Part shown: positions 43,490 to 52,946 of the stretch, piece after piece | Layout of the letters: every line of letters begins with the position of its first letter | How positions within the stretch are numbered: position 1 is the first letter of the stretch | Source of the DNA: Pseudomonas haemolytica | GTDB lineage: Bacteria > Pseudomonadota > Gammaproteobacteria > Pseudomonadales > Pseudomonadaceae | Reading direction: 5' to 3' | DNA: 64,000 nt | Assembly: GCF_009659625.1 (NCBI RefSeq) | Contig: NZ_VOIW01000009.1 | Span: 1 to 64,000 of the forward strand | Made by a program: the position numbers and the translations under genes | Notes under the pieces: model-generated | Database searches by the model: none | Told to the model about the DNA's origin: nothing | Seen by the model: only the letters and a program-made list of their open reading frames with translations

Positions 43490-45856
43490 TCAGACGCTGA
43501 TGTTGTGCTTGGCCAGGAAGGCCACGAAAGCCTCTTCGTCCAGCACTTTGAGACCCAGCTCACTGGCCTTGGCCAGTTTCGATCCAGCACCCGGCCCGGC
43601 CACCACGCAATGGGTTTTCGCCGAGACGGAACCGGCCACTTTGGCGCCAAGGCTTTCGAGCTTGTCCTTGGCGACATCGCGACTCATCAGCTCCAGGGAG
43701 CCGGTGAGCACCCAGGTGTGCCCGGCCTCGGGCAAGCCTTCGACAACCTTTTTCTCGCTCTGCCAGTGCATGCCGAAGTCCTTGAGCTGCTGCTCAATGG
43801 CCAGGGCGTGGCTGGCGTTGTCTGCATTATCGAAAAATTCCCGCACAGCCTTGGCCTGCTTTTCCGGCAGGGCTTGGCGCATATCCAGCCAGTCGGCGTT
43901 GATCACGCCTTCCAACGAGCCGAACTTGTCCGCAAGTTTCTGCGCAGCGCCCGGCCCGACGGAAGGCACATGCAGCTTGTCGAGCAAGCCGCCCAAAGTG
44001 GTGCTGGCAGCGAATTCGGCACTCAGGTCACCCTGATCCTGCAATTGCAGGCCGCATTCGTCCGCTGACAACAGCGCGCCAATCACTTCCTGATTGTGGC
44101 CGTCTTCAAAGAAGCTATGGATCTCATGCGCCACTTCCAACCCGACATCCGGCAAGTACGTCAGCACCTCCGGCAAAGCCTTCTGCACACGCTCAAGGGA
44201 CGCCAGGGAGCGCGCCAGCACCTTGGCGGTCTCCTCGCCTACATCGGGAATACCTAGGGCATAGATAAAGCGCGCCAGGGTCGGCGTCTTGCTGCTTTCG
44301 ATGGCGCTGATCAGTTTCTTGCTGGAGATATCGGCAAAGCCTTCCAGCTCGATGATCTGTTCGTACTTGAGCTTGTAGAGATCCGCCGGTGAACCAATGA
44401 GTTTTTCATCCACCAGTTGCTCGATGGTCTTGTCGCCCAGGCCGTCGATGTCCATGGCACGGCGCGAGACAAAATGGATAATCGCCTGCTTGAGCTGCGC
44501 ACCACAGGCCAGGCGCCCGACACAACGGTACACCGCGCCCTCGCTGACGGTTTCCTTGCCCTTGCTGCGCTTGACCAACTGCGTGCGTTCCACATGGGAG
44601 CCGCACACCGGGCAGCTCTCGGGGATCTGCACCGCACGGGCGTTTTCCGGGCGACGCTCGGTGACCACCGAGACCACTTGCGGGATCACATCACCGGCAC
44701 GGCGGATGATCACGGTGTCACCGATCATCAACCCCAGGCGTGCCACTTCGTCCATGTTGTGCAGCGTGGCATTGGACACGGTCACGCCAGCCACCTTGAC
44801 CGGCTTCAAGCGCGCCACCGGCGTCACGGCGCCCGTGCGGCCGACCTGGAACTCCACGTCGAGCAGCTCGGTGAGTTCTTCCATCGCCGGGAATTTATGC
44901 GCGATAGCCCAGCGCGGTTCGCGGGCGCGGAAGCCGAGTTCACGTTGGGAGGCGATGCTGTTGACCTTGAACACCACGCCGTCGATTTCATAGCCCAGCG
45001 CATTACGCCGCTCGCCGATATCACGGTAGTAGTCCAGGCACTCCTGGATACCCTTGGCCAACTTCAGTTCGTGACTGATCGGCATGCCCCACTTCTGCAA
45101 CTGCTTGAGGTTGCCGATATGGGTGTCGCTGATATCCGCGGTCACTTGGCCGATGCCATAGCAGCAGAATTCCAACGGTCGGCTGGCAGTGATCTTCGAA
45201 TCCAGTTGGCGCAGGCTGCCGGCCGCAGCGTTGCGCGGGTTGGCGAAGGTCTTACCGCCGACCTCCAGTTGCGAGGCGTTCAGACGCTCGAAACCGGCCT
45301 TGGACATAAACACTTCGCCACGCACTTCCAGGGTCGCCGGCCATCCCGTGCCATGCAGCTTCAAGGGGATATTGCGTACGGTGCGCACATTCACGCTGAT
45401 GTCTTCGCCCGTAGTGCCGTCACCCCGGGTGGCGCCGCGCACCAGCTCGCCATCCTGGTACAGCAGGCTGACCGCCAGGCCATCCAGCTTCGGCTCGCAG
45501 CTGTATTCCACCGCCGCGCCAGCGCCGAACAGATCGCCCACCGGCAGGTCGAGGCCCTCGATGACCCGGCGATCAAACTCGAGCATGGTGGTTTCATCAA
45601 AGGCGTTGCCCAGGCTGAGCATCGGGATCTCGTGCTTGACCTGGGTGAATGCCGACAGCGCCGCACTGCCAACCCGCTGCGTCGGTGAATCGCGCGTCAC
45701 CAGCTCCGGATACTCGGCCTCCAGAGCCTTGAGCTCGTGGAACAGGCGGTCGTACTCGGCGTCCGGAATGCTCGGCTCGTCGAGCACGTGGTAGCGGTAG
45801 TTGTGCTGATCCAGTTCAGCGCGCAGTTCGAGGATGCGGGTAGGGGCGGCGGTCAT
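43490..45856 (-). CDS. ligA: NAD-dependent DNA ligase LigA
   Basis: A 788-residue ligase that seals nicks in replication and repair. The adenylated lysine is Lys123 in KLDG; the zinc finger (CPVCGSHVER ... CVGRLACGAQ), HhH motifs and a C-terminal BRCT domain are present. E. coli LigA is about 670 residues; the extra length lies mainly between the HhH and BRCT parts and is usual in Pseudomonas. The start at 45856 has GAGAG upstream. It is 87 bases after zipA on the same strand. Confidence 0.97.
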   Translation of the reverse strand: MTAAPTRILELRAELDQHNYRYHVLDEPSIPDAEYDRLFHELKALEAEYPELVTRDSPTQRVGSAALSAFTQVKHEIPMLSLGNAFDETTMLEFDRRVIEGLDLPVGDLFGAGAAVEYSCEPKLDGLAVSLLYQDGELVRGATRGDGTTGEDISVNVRTVRNIPLKLHGTGWPATLEVRGEVFMSKAGFERLNASQLEVGGKTFANPRNAAAGSLRQLDSKITASRPLEFCCYGIGQVTADISDTHIGNLKQLQKWGMPISHELKLAKGIQECLDYYRDIGERRNALGYEIDGVVFKVNSIASQRELGFRAREPRWAIAHKFPAMEELTELLDVEFQVGRTGAVTPVARLKPVKVAGVTVSNATLHNMDEVARLGLMIGDTVIIRRAGDVIPQVVSVVTERRPENARAVQIPESCPVCGSHVERTQLVKRSKGKETVSEGAVYRCVGRLACGAQLKQAIIHFVSRRAMDIDGLGDKTIEQLVDEKLIGSPADLYKLKYEQIIELEGFADISSKKLISAIESSKTPTLARFIYALGIPDVGEETAKVLARSLASLERVQKALPEVLTYLPDVGLEVAHEIHSFFEDGHNQEVIGALLSADECGLQLQDQGDLSAEFAASTTLGGLLDKLHVPSVGPGAAQKLADKFGSLEGVINADWLDMRQALPEKQAKAVREFFDNADNASHALAIEQQLKDFGMHWQSEKKVVEGLPEAGHTWVLTGSLELMSRDVAKDKLESLGAKVAGSVSAKTHCVVAGPGAGSKLAKASELGLKVLDEEAFVAFLAKHNISV

Positions 45857-45943
45857 GGGTGTTCTCTCATAAAGCAAAAGAGCAGCCGAAGCTGCTCAAT
45901 ATGTTAGTGCATGGATTCTACAGACAACGCTTAAGATCGAACC

Positions 45944-46807
45944 TCAGCGTTTCTGTGTCAGGGCGCGACGCTCGAACTCGACGATGCGCTGACGGTAGTG
46001 TTCGATGGTCTGGGCGGTCAGCACGCTGCGCTGATCATCCTTGAGCTCGCCGTTGAGTTCCTGGGACAGCTTGCGGGCGGCGGCCACCATCACGTCGAAC
46101 GCTTGTTTCGGGTGGCGCGGGCCTGGCAGGCCGAGGAAGAAACTGACCGCCGGGGTGCTGAACAGGTCGATATCGTCCAGGTCGAAGGTGCCCGGCTTGA
46201 CCGCATTGGCCATGGAGAACAGCACTTCGCCGTTACCGGCCATGCTTTCGTGACGGTGGAAAATATCCATCTCGCCGAAACGCAGGCCGCTTTCGAGGAT
46301 GTTCTGCAACAGTGCCGGGCCTTTGAAGCCGGCGGCGTCGCGGCAGATCACGCTGATGACCAGGACTTCTTCGGCGGCCGGCTGATCGTTCACCGATTGG
46401 CGCGGTGCGCTCTTGGTCGGCGTCTCGTCCGGGAAATCGTCATCGCGGCTGCTGAAGCTCGGGCCGTCGTCGACGTCGAGGTTCAGGTCACCCTGATGCG
46501 GCTCGGCAACCGCTGCACTGCCACGCTTGCCACGTTTGGACGACGGCTCGCGGGCTTCACGCACCGGCGCACTCATCGACGGCAAGTCGTGCTCGTCCAG
46601 TTGCGGCTCTTTATGGGTATCCAGCACACGGGGAGGCCCCAGCAGCTCGGCACTGCCGTCGTCGTCCGGCAGGTTGGACAGGTTTCGGTCCAAGCGGAAT
46701 TTGAGCTTGCCCTTGCCACCGCGCATGCGGCGCCAGCCATCAAAAAGAATACCGGCAATGACAATGATGCCGATGACGATCAGCCACTCGCGCAGACCGA
46801 TTTCCAT
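45944..46807 (-). CDS. zipA: Cell division protein ZipA
   Basis: A 287-residue protein with an N-terminal membrane helix (LREWLIVIGIIVIAGILFDG), a charged and Pro-rich linker (about 30-145), and a C-terminal FtsZ-binding domain starting at LVISVICRDAAGFKGPALLQ. It tethers FtsZ to the inner membrane at the division site. The start at 46807 (MEIGLREW) is the family N-terminus. The gap to smc is about 260 bases, so a promoter of its own is likely. Confidence 0.95.
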   Translation of the reverse strand: MEIGLREWLIVIGIIVIAGILFDGWRRMRGGKGKLKFRLDRNLSNLPDDDGSAELLGPPRVLDTHKEPQLDEHDLPSMSAPVREAREPSSKRGKRGSAAVAEPHQGDLNLDVDDGPSFSSRDDDFPDETPTKSAPRQSVNDQPAAEEVLVISVICRDAAGFKGPALLQNILESGLRFGEMDIFHRHESMAGNGEVLFSMANAVKPGTFDLDDIDLFSTPAVSFFLGLPGPRHPKQAFDVMVAAARKLSQELNGELKDDQRSVLTAQTIEHYRQRIVEFERRALTQKR

Positions 46808-47066
46808 GTAATCCCGTGCCTCTAATAAAAAATGCTGAAAAATAAGGGGTTTAGCACCGTGCAAACCGCTTTAAAACGTGGCGCCAACTCTATGTTCTGA
46901 CTGACGTTTTGCCCACGCATACGAAAAATTGACATTAAACTAGCACGACCAAAGATAACTTTACACCGTCTGTCAAAATGCCTTGAACAAATATGTCCAT
47001 TTGCCACTTTCTTCAGACCGGTAAACCACCCTACATCGTGCCGTAAATTCTCTTTGCTGGCGTGGC

Positions 47067-50000
47067 TCAGGATTCGACCATCGCCATCGCTTCTTCCACG
47101 TCCACCGCTACCAATCGCGAACAACCCGGCTCGTGCATCGTGACCCCCATCAATTGATCGGCCATTTCCATGGCGATCTTGTTGTGGGTGATATAGATGA
47201 ACTGCACAGTCTGGGACATCTCTTTAACCAACCGAGCGTAGCGTCCAACGTTAGCGTCATCCAGCGGCGCGTCAACTTCGTCGAGCATGCAGAACGGCGC
47301 CGGGTTCAACTTGAAGATGGCAAATACCAGGGCCAATGCAGTCAGGGCTTTTTCGCCGCCGGACAACAAATGGATGGTGCTGTTCTTCTTGCCCGGAGGC
47401 CGCGCCATGATCGTTACCCCTGTATCGAGTAGATCTTCGCCCGTCAGTTCCAAGTAAGCGCTGCCACCACCGAAAACTTTTGGGAATAACGCCTGTAAAC
47501 CGCTATTAATCTGATCAAAGGTATCTTTGAAGCGGTTGCGGGTTTCCTTGTCGATCTTGCGGATCACGTTTTCCAGGGTGTCCAGGGCTTCGACCAGATC
47601 GGCGTTCTGGGCATCCAGATAACGTTTACGTTCGGACTGCTGCTGGTATTCATCAATAGCCGCGAGGTTAATCGCGCCGAGGCGTTGAATGCGCGCGGCA
47701 ATCCGTTCAAGTTCCTCTTCGGCGTCCTTCTCGTTGGCCTGGGCGGTCAGGGTGTTGAGCACGCCGTGCAGGTCATAGCCGTCTTCCAGCAATTGGTCTT
47801 GCAAGGTCTTGCGGCGCACGGTGAGGGCTTGCCATTCCATGCGCTGTTGTTCGAGCTGGCCGCGGATCAACTGGGATTGCTGCTCGGCCTGGGTACGGCG
47901 TTTTTCCGCGTCGCGCAGTTCGCGGTCAGCATCTTCCAGGGCGATCTGCGCCGTCTTGAGTTCTACGTCGACAGTCATGCGCTTATCGAGCAGCTCTTCG
48001 AGCTTGAGGCGCAACTCTTCCAGCGGCGCCTCGCCCTCCTCCAGGTTGAGGCTCAGTTGCTCACGCTTTTCGGTCAGGCGTTCGGACTGCATCTCCAGGC
48101 GCTCAAGGGCCTGGCGCGTAGAGTCGTGCTGGGCGCGCAGCGAGCCGAGGCGCACCGCCAATTGGTGGGCGTGGTCCTTGTGTTGGCGGGCTTCCTGGCG
48201 CACGCGGTCGAGGCGTTCGCGCAGGCTGTCGCGCTGGGCCAGCAGCAACTCGCGCTGCTCGGTGTCCAGGGCCATGCTGTCGAGGGCTTCCTGCAATTGC
48301 AGGCGGGCTTCGCCGATTTTTTCGTGTTCCAGGGCACGCTGTTCGCCCATCTCGGCCACTTCTTCATCGAGGCGCGTGCGGCGCAAGGTCAGTTGCTCGA
48401 CCTTGGCCTTGCTCGCCGACAGCTGGGCTTTCAATTCGCCCTGCTGGCGCGCTTCGTCCTGCAACAGCCGGCGCAGGTGTTCGCGGCCGGTTTCCTGCTG
48501 GCGCTGAGTGGCGCGCAGGGTTTGCAGTTCGGTTTCCAGGCTTTCGAGGGTGGCTTCGCGCTCTTCACGCTCGGCGGTCAGGTTGACGATTTCCTGGCCA
48601 CGAGCAAGTACGCCGCTTTCTGCTTCACTGGCGCGGCGCACCCGCAGGAAGTGCCGGCCAACCCAAAAGCCGTCGCGACTGATCAGGCTTTGCCCGGCAG
48701 CCAGTTGACCGCGCAGGGCCAGGGCCTGCTCAAGGCTGTCCACGGGTTTGACTTGGCCGAGCCAAGGCGACAAATCAATCGCCGCCTCAACCTTGTCCAG
48801 CAGGCTGCCCGGCACGCGCGTACCGTCTGCCGCAGGGCTGAGCAAACGCAGGTCGCCCTGGGTAAAACCCGCGAGGTCAAAGCCGCCAAAATCATCCACC
48901 AACACCGCTTGCAGGTCGGCGCCGAGCACGGTTTCCACCGCCAGCTCCCAACCGGCTTCAACCTTCAAGCCTTCGGCCAGTCTCGGGCGCTCGGCCAGGT
49001 GTTGGTCGCGCAGCCATTGCGCCGTGCCGGTGCCCGGGTCGAGCGCCGCTTGCTGCAAGGCTTCCAGGGAAGCCAGCCGGCCGTTGAGCCGCTGCAGATC
49101 ACCTTGAGCGGTTTGCTGTGCCTGGGTCGCCTGTTGCAATTGCTGACGCAATTGCTCCAGGCGCTCCACTTGTTGTTCTTCGCTGGCTTCCAGCTCTTCC
49201 AGCGTCATTTCGCTTTCGACCAGTTGCTCGCTCAGGTCGAGGATCGCCGCGTCTTCCGGGTCGGCGGCAAGCAATACGCGTTCTTCCTGCAGACGGCGCT
49301 GGCGCTCGGCCAGGCGTTCCATGCTGGTTTCCAGCTGCTGGATGCGTGACTGCTGCACCTCGGCCTGGCGGCGCGGCTCGGCGGATTGCAGGTTGAAGGC
49401 GTCCCACTGTTCCTGCCAGCTGTGCATGGTGGTTTCGGATTCTTCCAGGGCCGCGGCGGCTTCTTCGGCGGCGGCGCTGGTGATTTCCTGCTCCGGGGTG
49501 AGCATGTCCAGCTCTTCGCCGAGGGTCAGCAACAGGGTGCGGTCATGGCCCAGGTGCGATTCGGTTTCCAGGCGCGCGCGCTCGGCTTCTTTCAAGTCAT
49601 CCTGCAACTGGCGCAAGCGCTGTTGGCCGTGCTGGATGCTCTGCTCGACCCGGGCGATATCGCCGCCCACTGAATAGAAACGCCCCTGCACCAGATTGAA
49701 GCGTTCGGACAATTCATGGTGGCCGTCACGTAGGCGTTCGATGCTGGCATCGGCGTTGCGCTGCTCGGCCACCAGCGCTTCGAAGCTGATTTCCTGGGTG
49801 CCAATGATCGCTTCGCGCTGGCCCACCTGGTCATTCAATGCCTGCCAGCGCAGGGCCGAGAGTTGCGCCTTGAGCTGGCGCTCTTCGCCCTTGTATTCCT
49901 GATACTTCTCGGCGGCCTGGGCCTGGCGGTGCAGGCGCTCCAACTGGCGCTCCAGCTCTTCGCGCAGGTCGGTCAGGCGGGCGAGGTTTTCATGGGTGCG

Positions 50001-50555
50001 GCGGATACGGTTTTCGGTCTCGCGACGGCGCTCCTTGTACTTGGAGATGCCGGCCGCTTCTTCGATAAAGTTACGCAGGTCTTCGGGCTTGGCTTCGATC
50101 AGCTTGGAGATCATGCCCTGTTCGATGATCGAATAACTGCGCGGGCCTAAGCCTGTGCCAAGGAAGATATCGGTGATGTCGCGACGGCGGCACTTGGTGC
50201 CGTTGAGGAAGTAGCTGTTCTGGCTGTCGCGGGTGACTTTGCGGCGAATGGAGATTTCCGCGTACGCCGCGTATTCACCGATCAGGGTGCCGTCGGAGTT
50301 GTCGAACACCAACTCGATACTGGCCTGGCTCACCGGCTTGCGGCTGGTGGAGCCGTTGAAGATGACGTCGGTCATCGACTCGCCGCGCAGGTTTTTCGCC
50401 GAGCTCTCGCCCATCACCCAGCGTACGGCGTCGATGATGTTCGACTTGCCGCAGCCATTGGGCCCCACCACCGCCGCCATGTTGCTGGGGAAGTTCACGG
50501 TGGTCGGGTCGACGAAGGATTTGAACCCCGCCAACTTGATGCACTTGAGCCGCAC
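47067..50555 (-). CDS. smc: Chromosome partition protein SMC
   Basis: A 1162-residue SMC ATPase. Walker A GPNGCGKSN is at 31-39, followed by two long coiled coils flanking a hinge near the middle, then the ABC signature LLSGGEKALTALAL and Walker B CMLDEVDAPLDDAN. It condenses and segregates the chromosome with ScpA/ScpB, which are not in the window. Its ATG lies 2 bases after the stop of the GntR gene, so the two are probably cotranscribed. Confidence 0.97.
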   Translation of the reverse strand: MRLKCIKLAGFKSFVDPTTVNFPSNMAAVVGPNGCGKSNIIDAVRWVMGESSAKNLRGESMTDVIFNGSTSRKPVSQASIELVFDNSDGTLIGEYAAYAEISIRRKVTRDSQNSYFLNGTKCRRRDITDIFLGTGLGPRSYSIIEQGMISKLIEAKPEDLRNFIEEAAGISKYKERRRETENRIRRTHENLARLTDLREELERQLERLHRQAQAAEKYQEYKGEERQLKAQLSALRWQALNDQVGQREAIIGTQEISFEALVAEQRNADASIERLRDGHHELSERFNLVQGRFYSVGGDIARVEQSIQHGQQRLRQLQDDLKEAERARLETESHLGHDRTLLLTLGEELDMLTPEQEITSAAAEEAAAALEESETTMHSWQEQWDAFNLQSAEPRRQAEVQQSRIQQLETSMERLAERQRRLQEERVLLAADPEDAAILDLSEQLVESEMTLEELEASEEQQVERLEQLRQQLQQATQAQQTAQGDLQRLNGRLASLEALQQAALDPGTGTAQWLRDQHLAERPRLAEGLKVEAGWELAVETVLGADLQAVLVDDFGGFDLAGFTQGDLRLLSPAADGTRVPGSLLDKVEAAIDLSPWLGQVKPVDSLEQALALRGQLAAGQSLISRDGFWVGRHFLRVRRASEAESGVLARGQEIVNLTAEREEREATLESLETELQTLRATQRQQETGREHLRRLLQDEARQQGELKAQLSASKAKVEQLTLRRTRLDEEVAEMGEQRALEHEKIGEARLQLQEALDSMALDTEQRELLLAQRDSLRERLDRVRQEARQHKDHAHQLAVRLGSLRAQHDSTRQALERLEMQSERLTEKREQLSLNLEEGEAPLEELRLKLEELLDKRMTVDVELKTAQIALEDADRELRDAEKRRTQAEQQSQLIRGQLEQQRMEWQALTVRRKTLQDQLLEDGYDLHGVLNTLTAQANEKDAEEELERIAARIQRLGAINLAAIDEYQQQSERKRYLDAQNADLVEALDTLENVIRKIDKETRNRFKDTFDQINSGLQALFPKVFGGGSAYLELTGEDLLDTGVTIMARPPGKKNSTIHLLSGGEKALTALALVFAIFKLNPAPFCMLDEVDAPLDDANVGRYARLVKEMSQTVQFIYITHNKIAMEMADQLMGVTMHEPGCSRLVAVDVEEAMAMVES

Positions 50556-50557
50556 GC

Positions 50558-51217
50558 TTAGGCGTCCGCCAACGCAGCGATGACCAACGAGCTGCTGCGC
50601 TGGCAGTAGGCCGACAGCACCTGGCGGATCTGCGGCAGGTCACGGGCAAGCACCGCCGCGAGCAGTTGCTCGAACAGCGCCAGGTACTCGCCCATTTCCG
50701 CCTTGCGCTGGTCCAGGGCCAGGTAATAGGCACGGTTCATCGCCGGTTGCAGGTTCTCGACGGTTTCCTGCAAATACGGGTTGTTGGCAAAGGGATACGC
50801 GGCACGCATCACATTGAAGCTTTCTTCGACGAAGGCGCGCACGTCCTCGCGCTCGAAACTGGCCATCAGGCGTTGCTGGATCTGCAGGAATGGCGCCATG
50901 TCGGCGTGGGTCTGCCAGCCTTCGGCCACCGCATTGCCCAGCAGAATGTACATCTCGCCCATCAGCGTACACAGGCTCTGCACCTTGTGAGCAGTGAGCT
51001 CGGTGACATGGGCACCACGGCGCGGCAGGATCGCGATCAGGTGGCGGCGCTCGAGGATCAGCAAGGCTTCACGCACGGAACCACGGCTGACGTTGAGCGC
51101 CAACGTGACCTTCTGTTCCTGGATCCGTTCTCCAGGCTTGAGATCGCCGCGAATGATACGTTCGGCGAGGTGGTGAGCAATTTGCTCGGCGAGACTGTCC
51201 GGCGCCTTGAACGTCAT
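50558..51217 (-). CDS. GntR/FadR-type regulator, adjacent to smc and xdhA
   Basis: A 219-residue FCD-type GntR regulator: winged helix at about 8-72 (LAEQIAHHLAERIIRGDLKPG, shortened to LAERIIRGDLKPG, and VSRGSVREALLILE), then an all-helical effector domain. It lies divergent from the xdh operon across a 280-base gap and directly upstream of smc, so control of purine catabolism is likely, by position. The effector is unknown. The ATG is followed by TTTAAAGCGCC and precedes with AAGG nearby. Confidence 0.9.
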   Translation of the reverse strand: MTFKAPDSLAEQIAHHLAERIIRGDLKPGERIQEQKVTLALNVSRGSVREALLILERRHLIAILPRRGAHVTELTAHKVQSLCTLMGEMYILLGNAVAEGWQTHADMAPFLQIQQRLMASFEREDVRAFVEESFNVMRAAYPFANNPYLQETVENLQPAMNRAYYLALDQRKAEMGEYLALFEQLLAAVLARDLPQIRQVLSAYCQRSSSLVIAALADA

Positions 51218-51497
51218 GTTTACCCTTCAAAATCTTCTATCGGTACAAGCGCGGCAGTGTAGCGCATTGGCCCGCTGATGGCGCTACGCCCACCGCGGCG
51301 AATTTGGCATGAAATAAGCAGTGTAGTGAGGCCACACGCCGCTAGAAACGCCGGTTCGAGAAGACTGGACCATAATTGAAAGTGTTGTGACCGCAATTTC
51401 TTGACCCTTAGGTCAGAAAACCATTGACCCAAAAGTCAGACATGACTAGATTCGGCGCAAAGCGGTTAACAACAATAATGAGTCTGCGAGGCCTTCC
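51218..51497 (+). promoter_or_regulatory. xdhA promoter region with tandem regulatory repeats
   Basis: TTGACCCTTAGGTCAGA (51401-51417) and TTGACCCAAAAGTCAGA (51424-51440) are direct repeats with a 23-bp period, about two helical turns. The first contains the perfect palindrome TGACC-CTTA-GGTCA (51402-51415). A further TGACC lies at 51388. They end about 58 bases before xdhA and may bind the GntR regulator or another activator. No gene is seen in this gap. Confidence 0.55.
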
Positions 51498-52946
51498 GTG
51501 ATCCAGTTTTTACTTAACCAGGAACTCCGTAGCGAGCACGCCCTGGACCCCAACCTGACCGTGCTCAACTATCTGCGTGAGCATGTGGGCAAACCCGGAA
51601 CCAAGGAAGGCTGCGCCAGCGGCGACTGTGGTGCGTGCACCGTGGTGGTCGGCGAGTTGCACACCAATAATCAGGGCGCCGAGCAGATTCGCTATCGCAG
51701 CCTCAATTCCTGCCTGACCTTTGTGTCCTCGCTGCACGGCAAACAACTGATCAGCGTCGAAGACCTCAAGCATCAAGGCCAACTGCACAGCGTGCAACAG
51801 GCCATGGTCGAGTGCTATGGTTCGCAGTGCGGCTTTTGCACCCCGGGTTTCGTGATGTCGCTGTTTGCCCTGCAAAAGAACAGCGACGCCCCCGACAGTC
51901 AGAAAGCCCATGAAGCGCTGGCCGGCAACCTGTGCCGCTGCACCGGTTATCGCCCGATCCTCGCCGCCGCCGAACAAGCCTGCTGCAACAAGCCCCTGGA
52001 TCAATTCGACAGCCGCCAGGCCGACACCATCGCCCGTCTCAAAGCCATCGCACCCACCCAGACCGGCGAACTCAACAGCGGCGACAAACGCTGCCTGGTG
52101 CCACTGACCGTCGCCGACCTGGCCGACCTCTACGACGCCTATCCGCAAGCCCGCCTGCTGGCCGGTGGGACCGACCTGGCACTGGAAGTCACCCAGTTCC
52201 ACCGCACCCTGCCGGTGATGATCTACGTCGGCAACATAGAAGAGATGAAGCGCATCGAGCATTTCGATGACCGCCTGGAAATCGGTGCGGCCACCGCCCT
52301 CTCCGATTGCTACACCGCGCTGCACCACGAATACCCGGACTTCGGCGAACTGCTGCATCGCTTTGCCTCCCTGCAAATCCGCAACCAGGGCACCCTGGGC
52401 GGCAATATCGGCAACGCCTCGCCGATTGGTGATTCGCCGCCGCTGCTGATCGCCCTCGGTGCGCAGATCGTCCTGTGCAAAGGCGACACCCGCCGCACCC
52501 TGGCGCTGGAAGACTACTTCATCGACTACCGCGTCACTGCCCGCCAGGACAGCGAATTCATCGAGACGATCATTGTGCCCAAGGGCCACACGCTGTTCCG
52601 TGCCTACAAGGTGTCCAAGCGCCTGGACGATGATATTTCCGCTGTATGCGCAGCCTTCAACCTGAAGATTGAAAACGGTGTGATCAGCGAGGCCCGCGTT
52701 GCGTTCGGTGGCATGGCCGCCACGCCAAAACGCGCAAAAAGCTGCGAAGCCACGTTGGTCGGTGCGACCTGGAATAGCGCCACCGTCGAAAAAGCCTGCG
52801 CCGCCCTGGCCGAGGATTTCACCCCGCTGTCGGACTTCCGCGCCAGCAAGGAATACCGTTTGCTCAGCGCACAAAACCTGCTGCGCAAATACTTCATCGA
52901 ACTGCAAACGCCGCACATCGAGACTCGGGTGACCGCTTATGTCTAA
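51498..52946 (+). CDS. xdhA: Xanthine dehydrogenase small subunit (Fe-S/FAD) XdhA
   Basis: A 482-residue subunit with two [2Fe-2S] domains (C39, C44, C47 in CASGDCGAC; CGFCTPGF and CRCTGYRP) followed by the FAD-binding domain (LLAGGTDLALEV, TLGGNIGNASPIGD). It passes electrons from XdhB's molybdenum site to NAD. The start is GTG with GAGG 5 bases upstream. It overlaps xdhB by 8 bases. The first gene of xdhA-B-C-guaD. Confidence 0.96.
   Translation: MIQFLLNQELRSEHALDPNLTVLNYLREHVGKPGTKEGCASGDCGACTVVVGELHTNNQGAEQIRYRSLNSCLTFVSSLHGKQLISVEDLKHQGQLHSVQQAMVECYGSQCGFCTPGFVMSLFALQKNSDAPDSQKAHEALAGNLCRCTGYRPILAAAEQACCNKPLDQFDSRQADTIARLKAIAPTQTGELNSGDKRCLVPLTVADLADLYDAYPQARLLAGGTDLALEVTQFHRTLPVMIYVGNIEEMKRIEHFDDRLEIGAATALSDCYTALHHEYPDFGELLHRFASLQIRNQGTLGGNIGNASPIGDSPPLLIALGAQIVLCKGDTRRTLALEDYFIDYRVTARQDSEFIETIIVPKGHTLFRAYKVSKRLDDDISAVCAAFNLKIENGVISEARVAFGGMAATPKRAKSCEATLVGATWNSATVEKACAALAEDFTPLSDFRASKEYRLLSAQNLLRKYFIELQTPHIETRVTAYV

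Noticed and set aside
47685..49349. A 554-codon open frame antisense to smc
   Set aside because: Low-complexity Leu/Gln/Ala sequence typical of the antisense frame of coiled-coil DNA; smc is certain.
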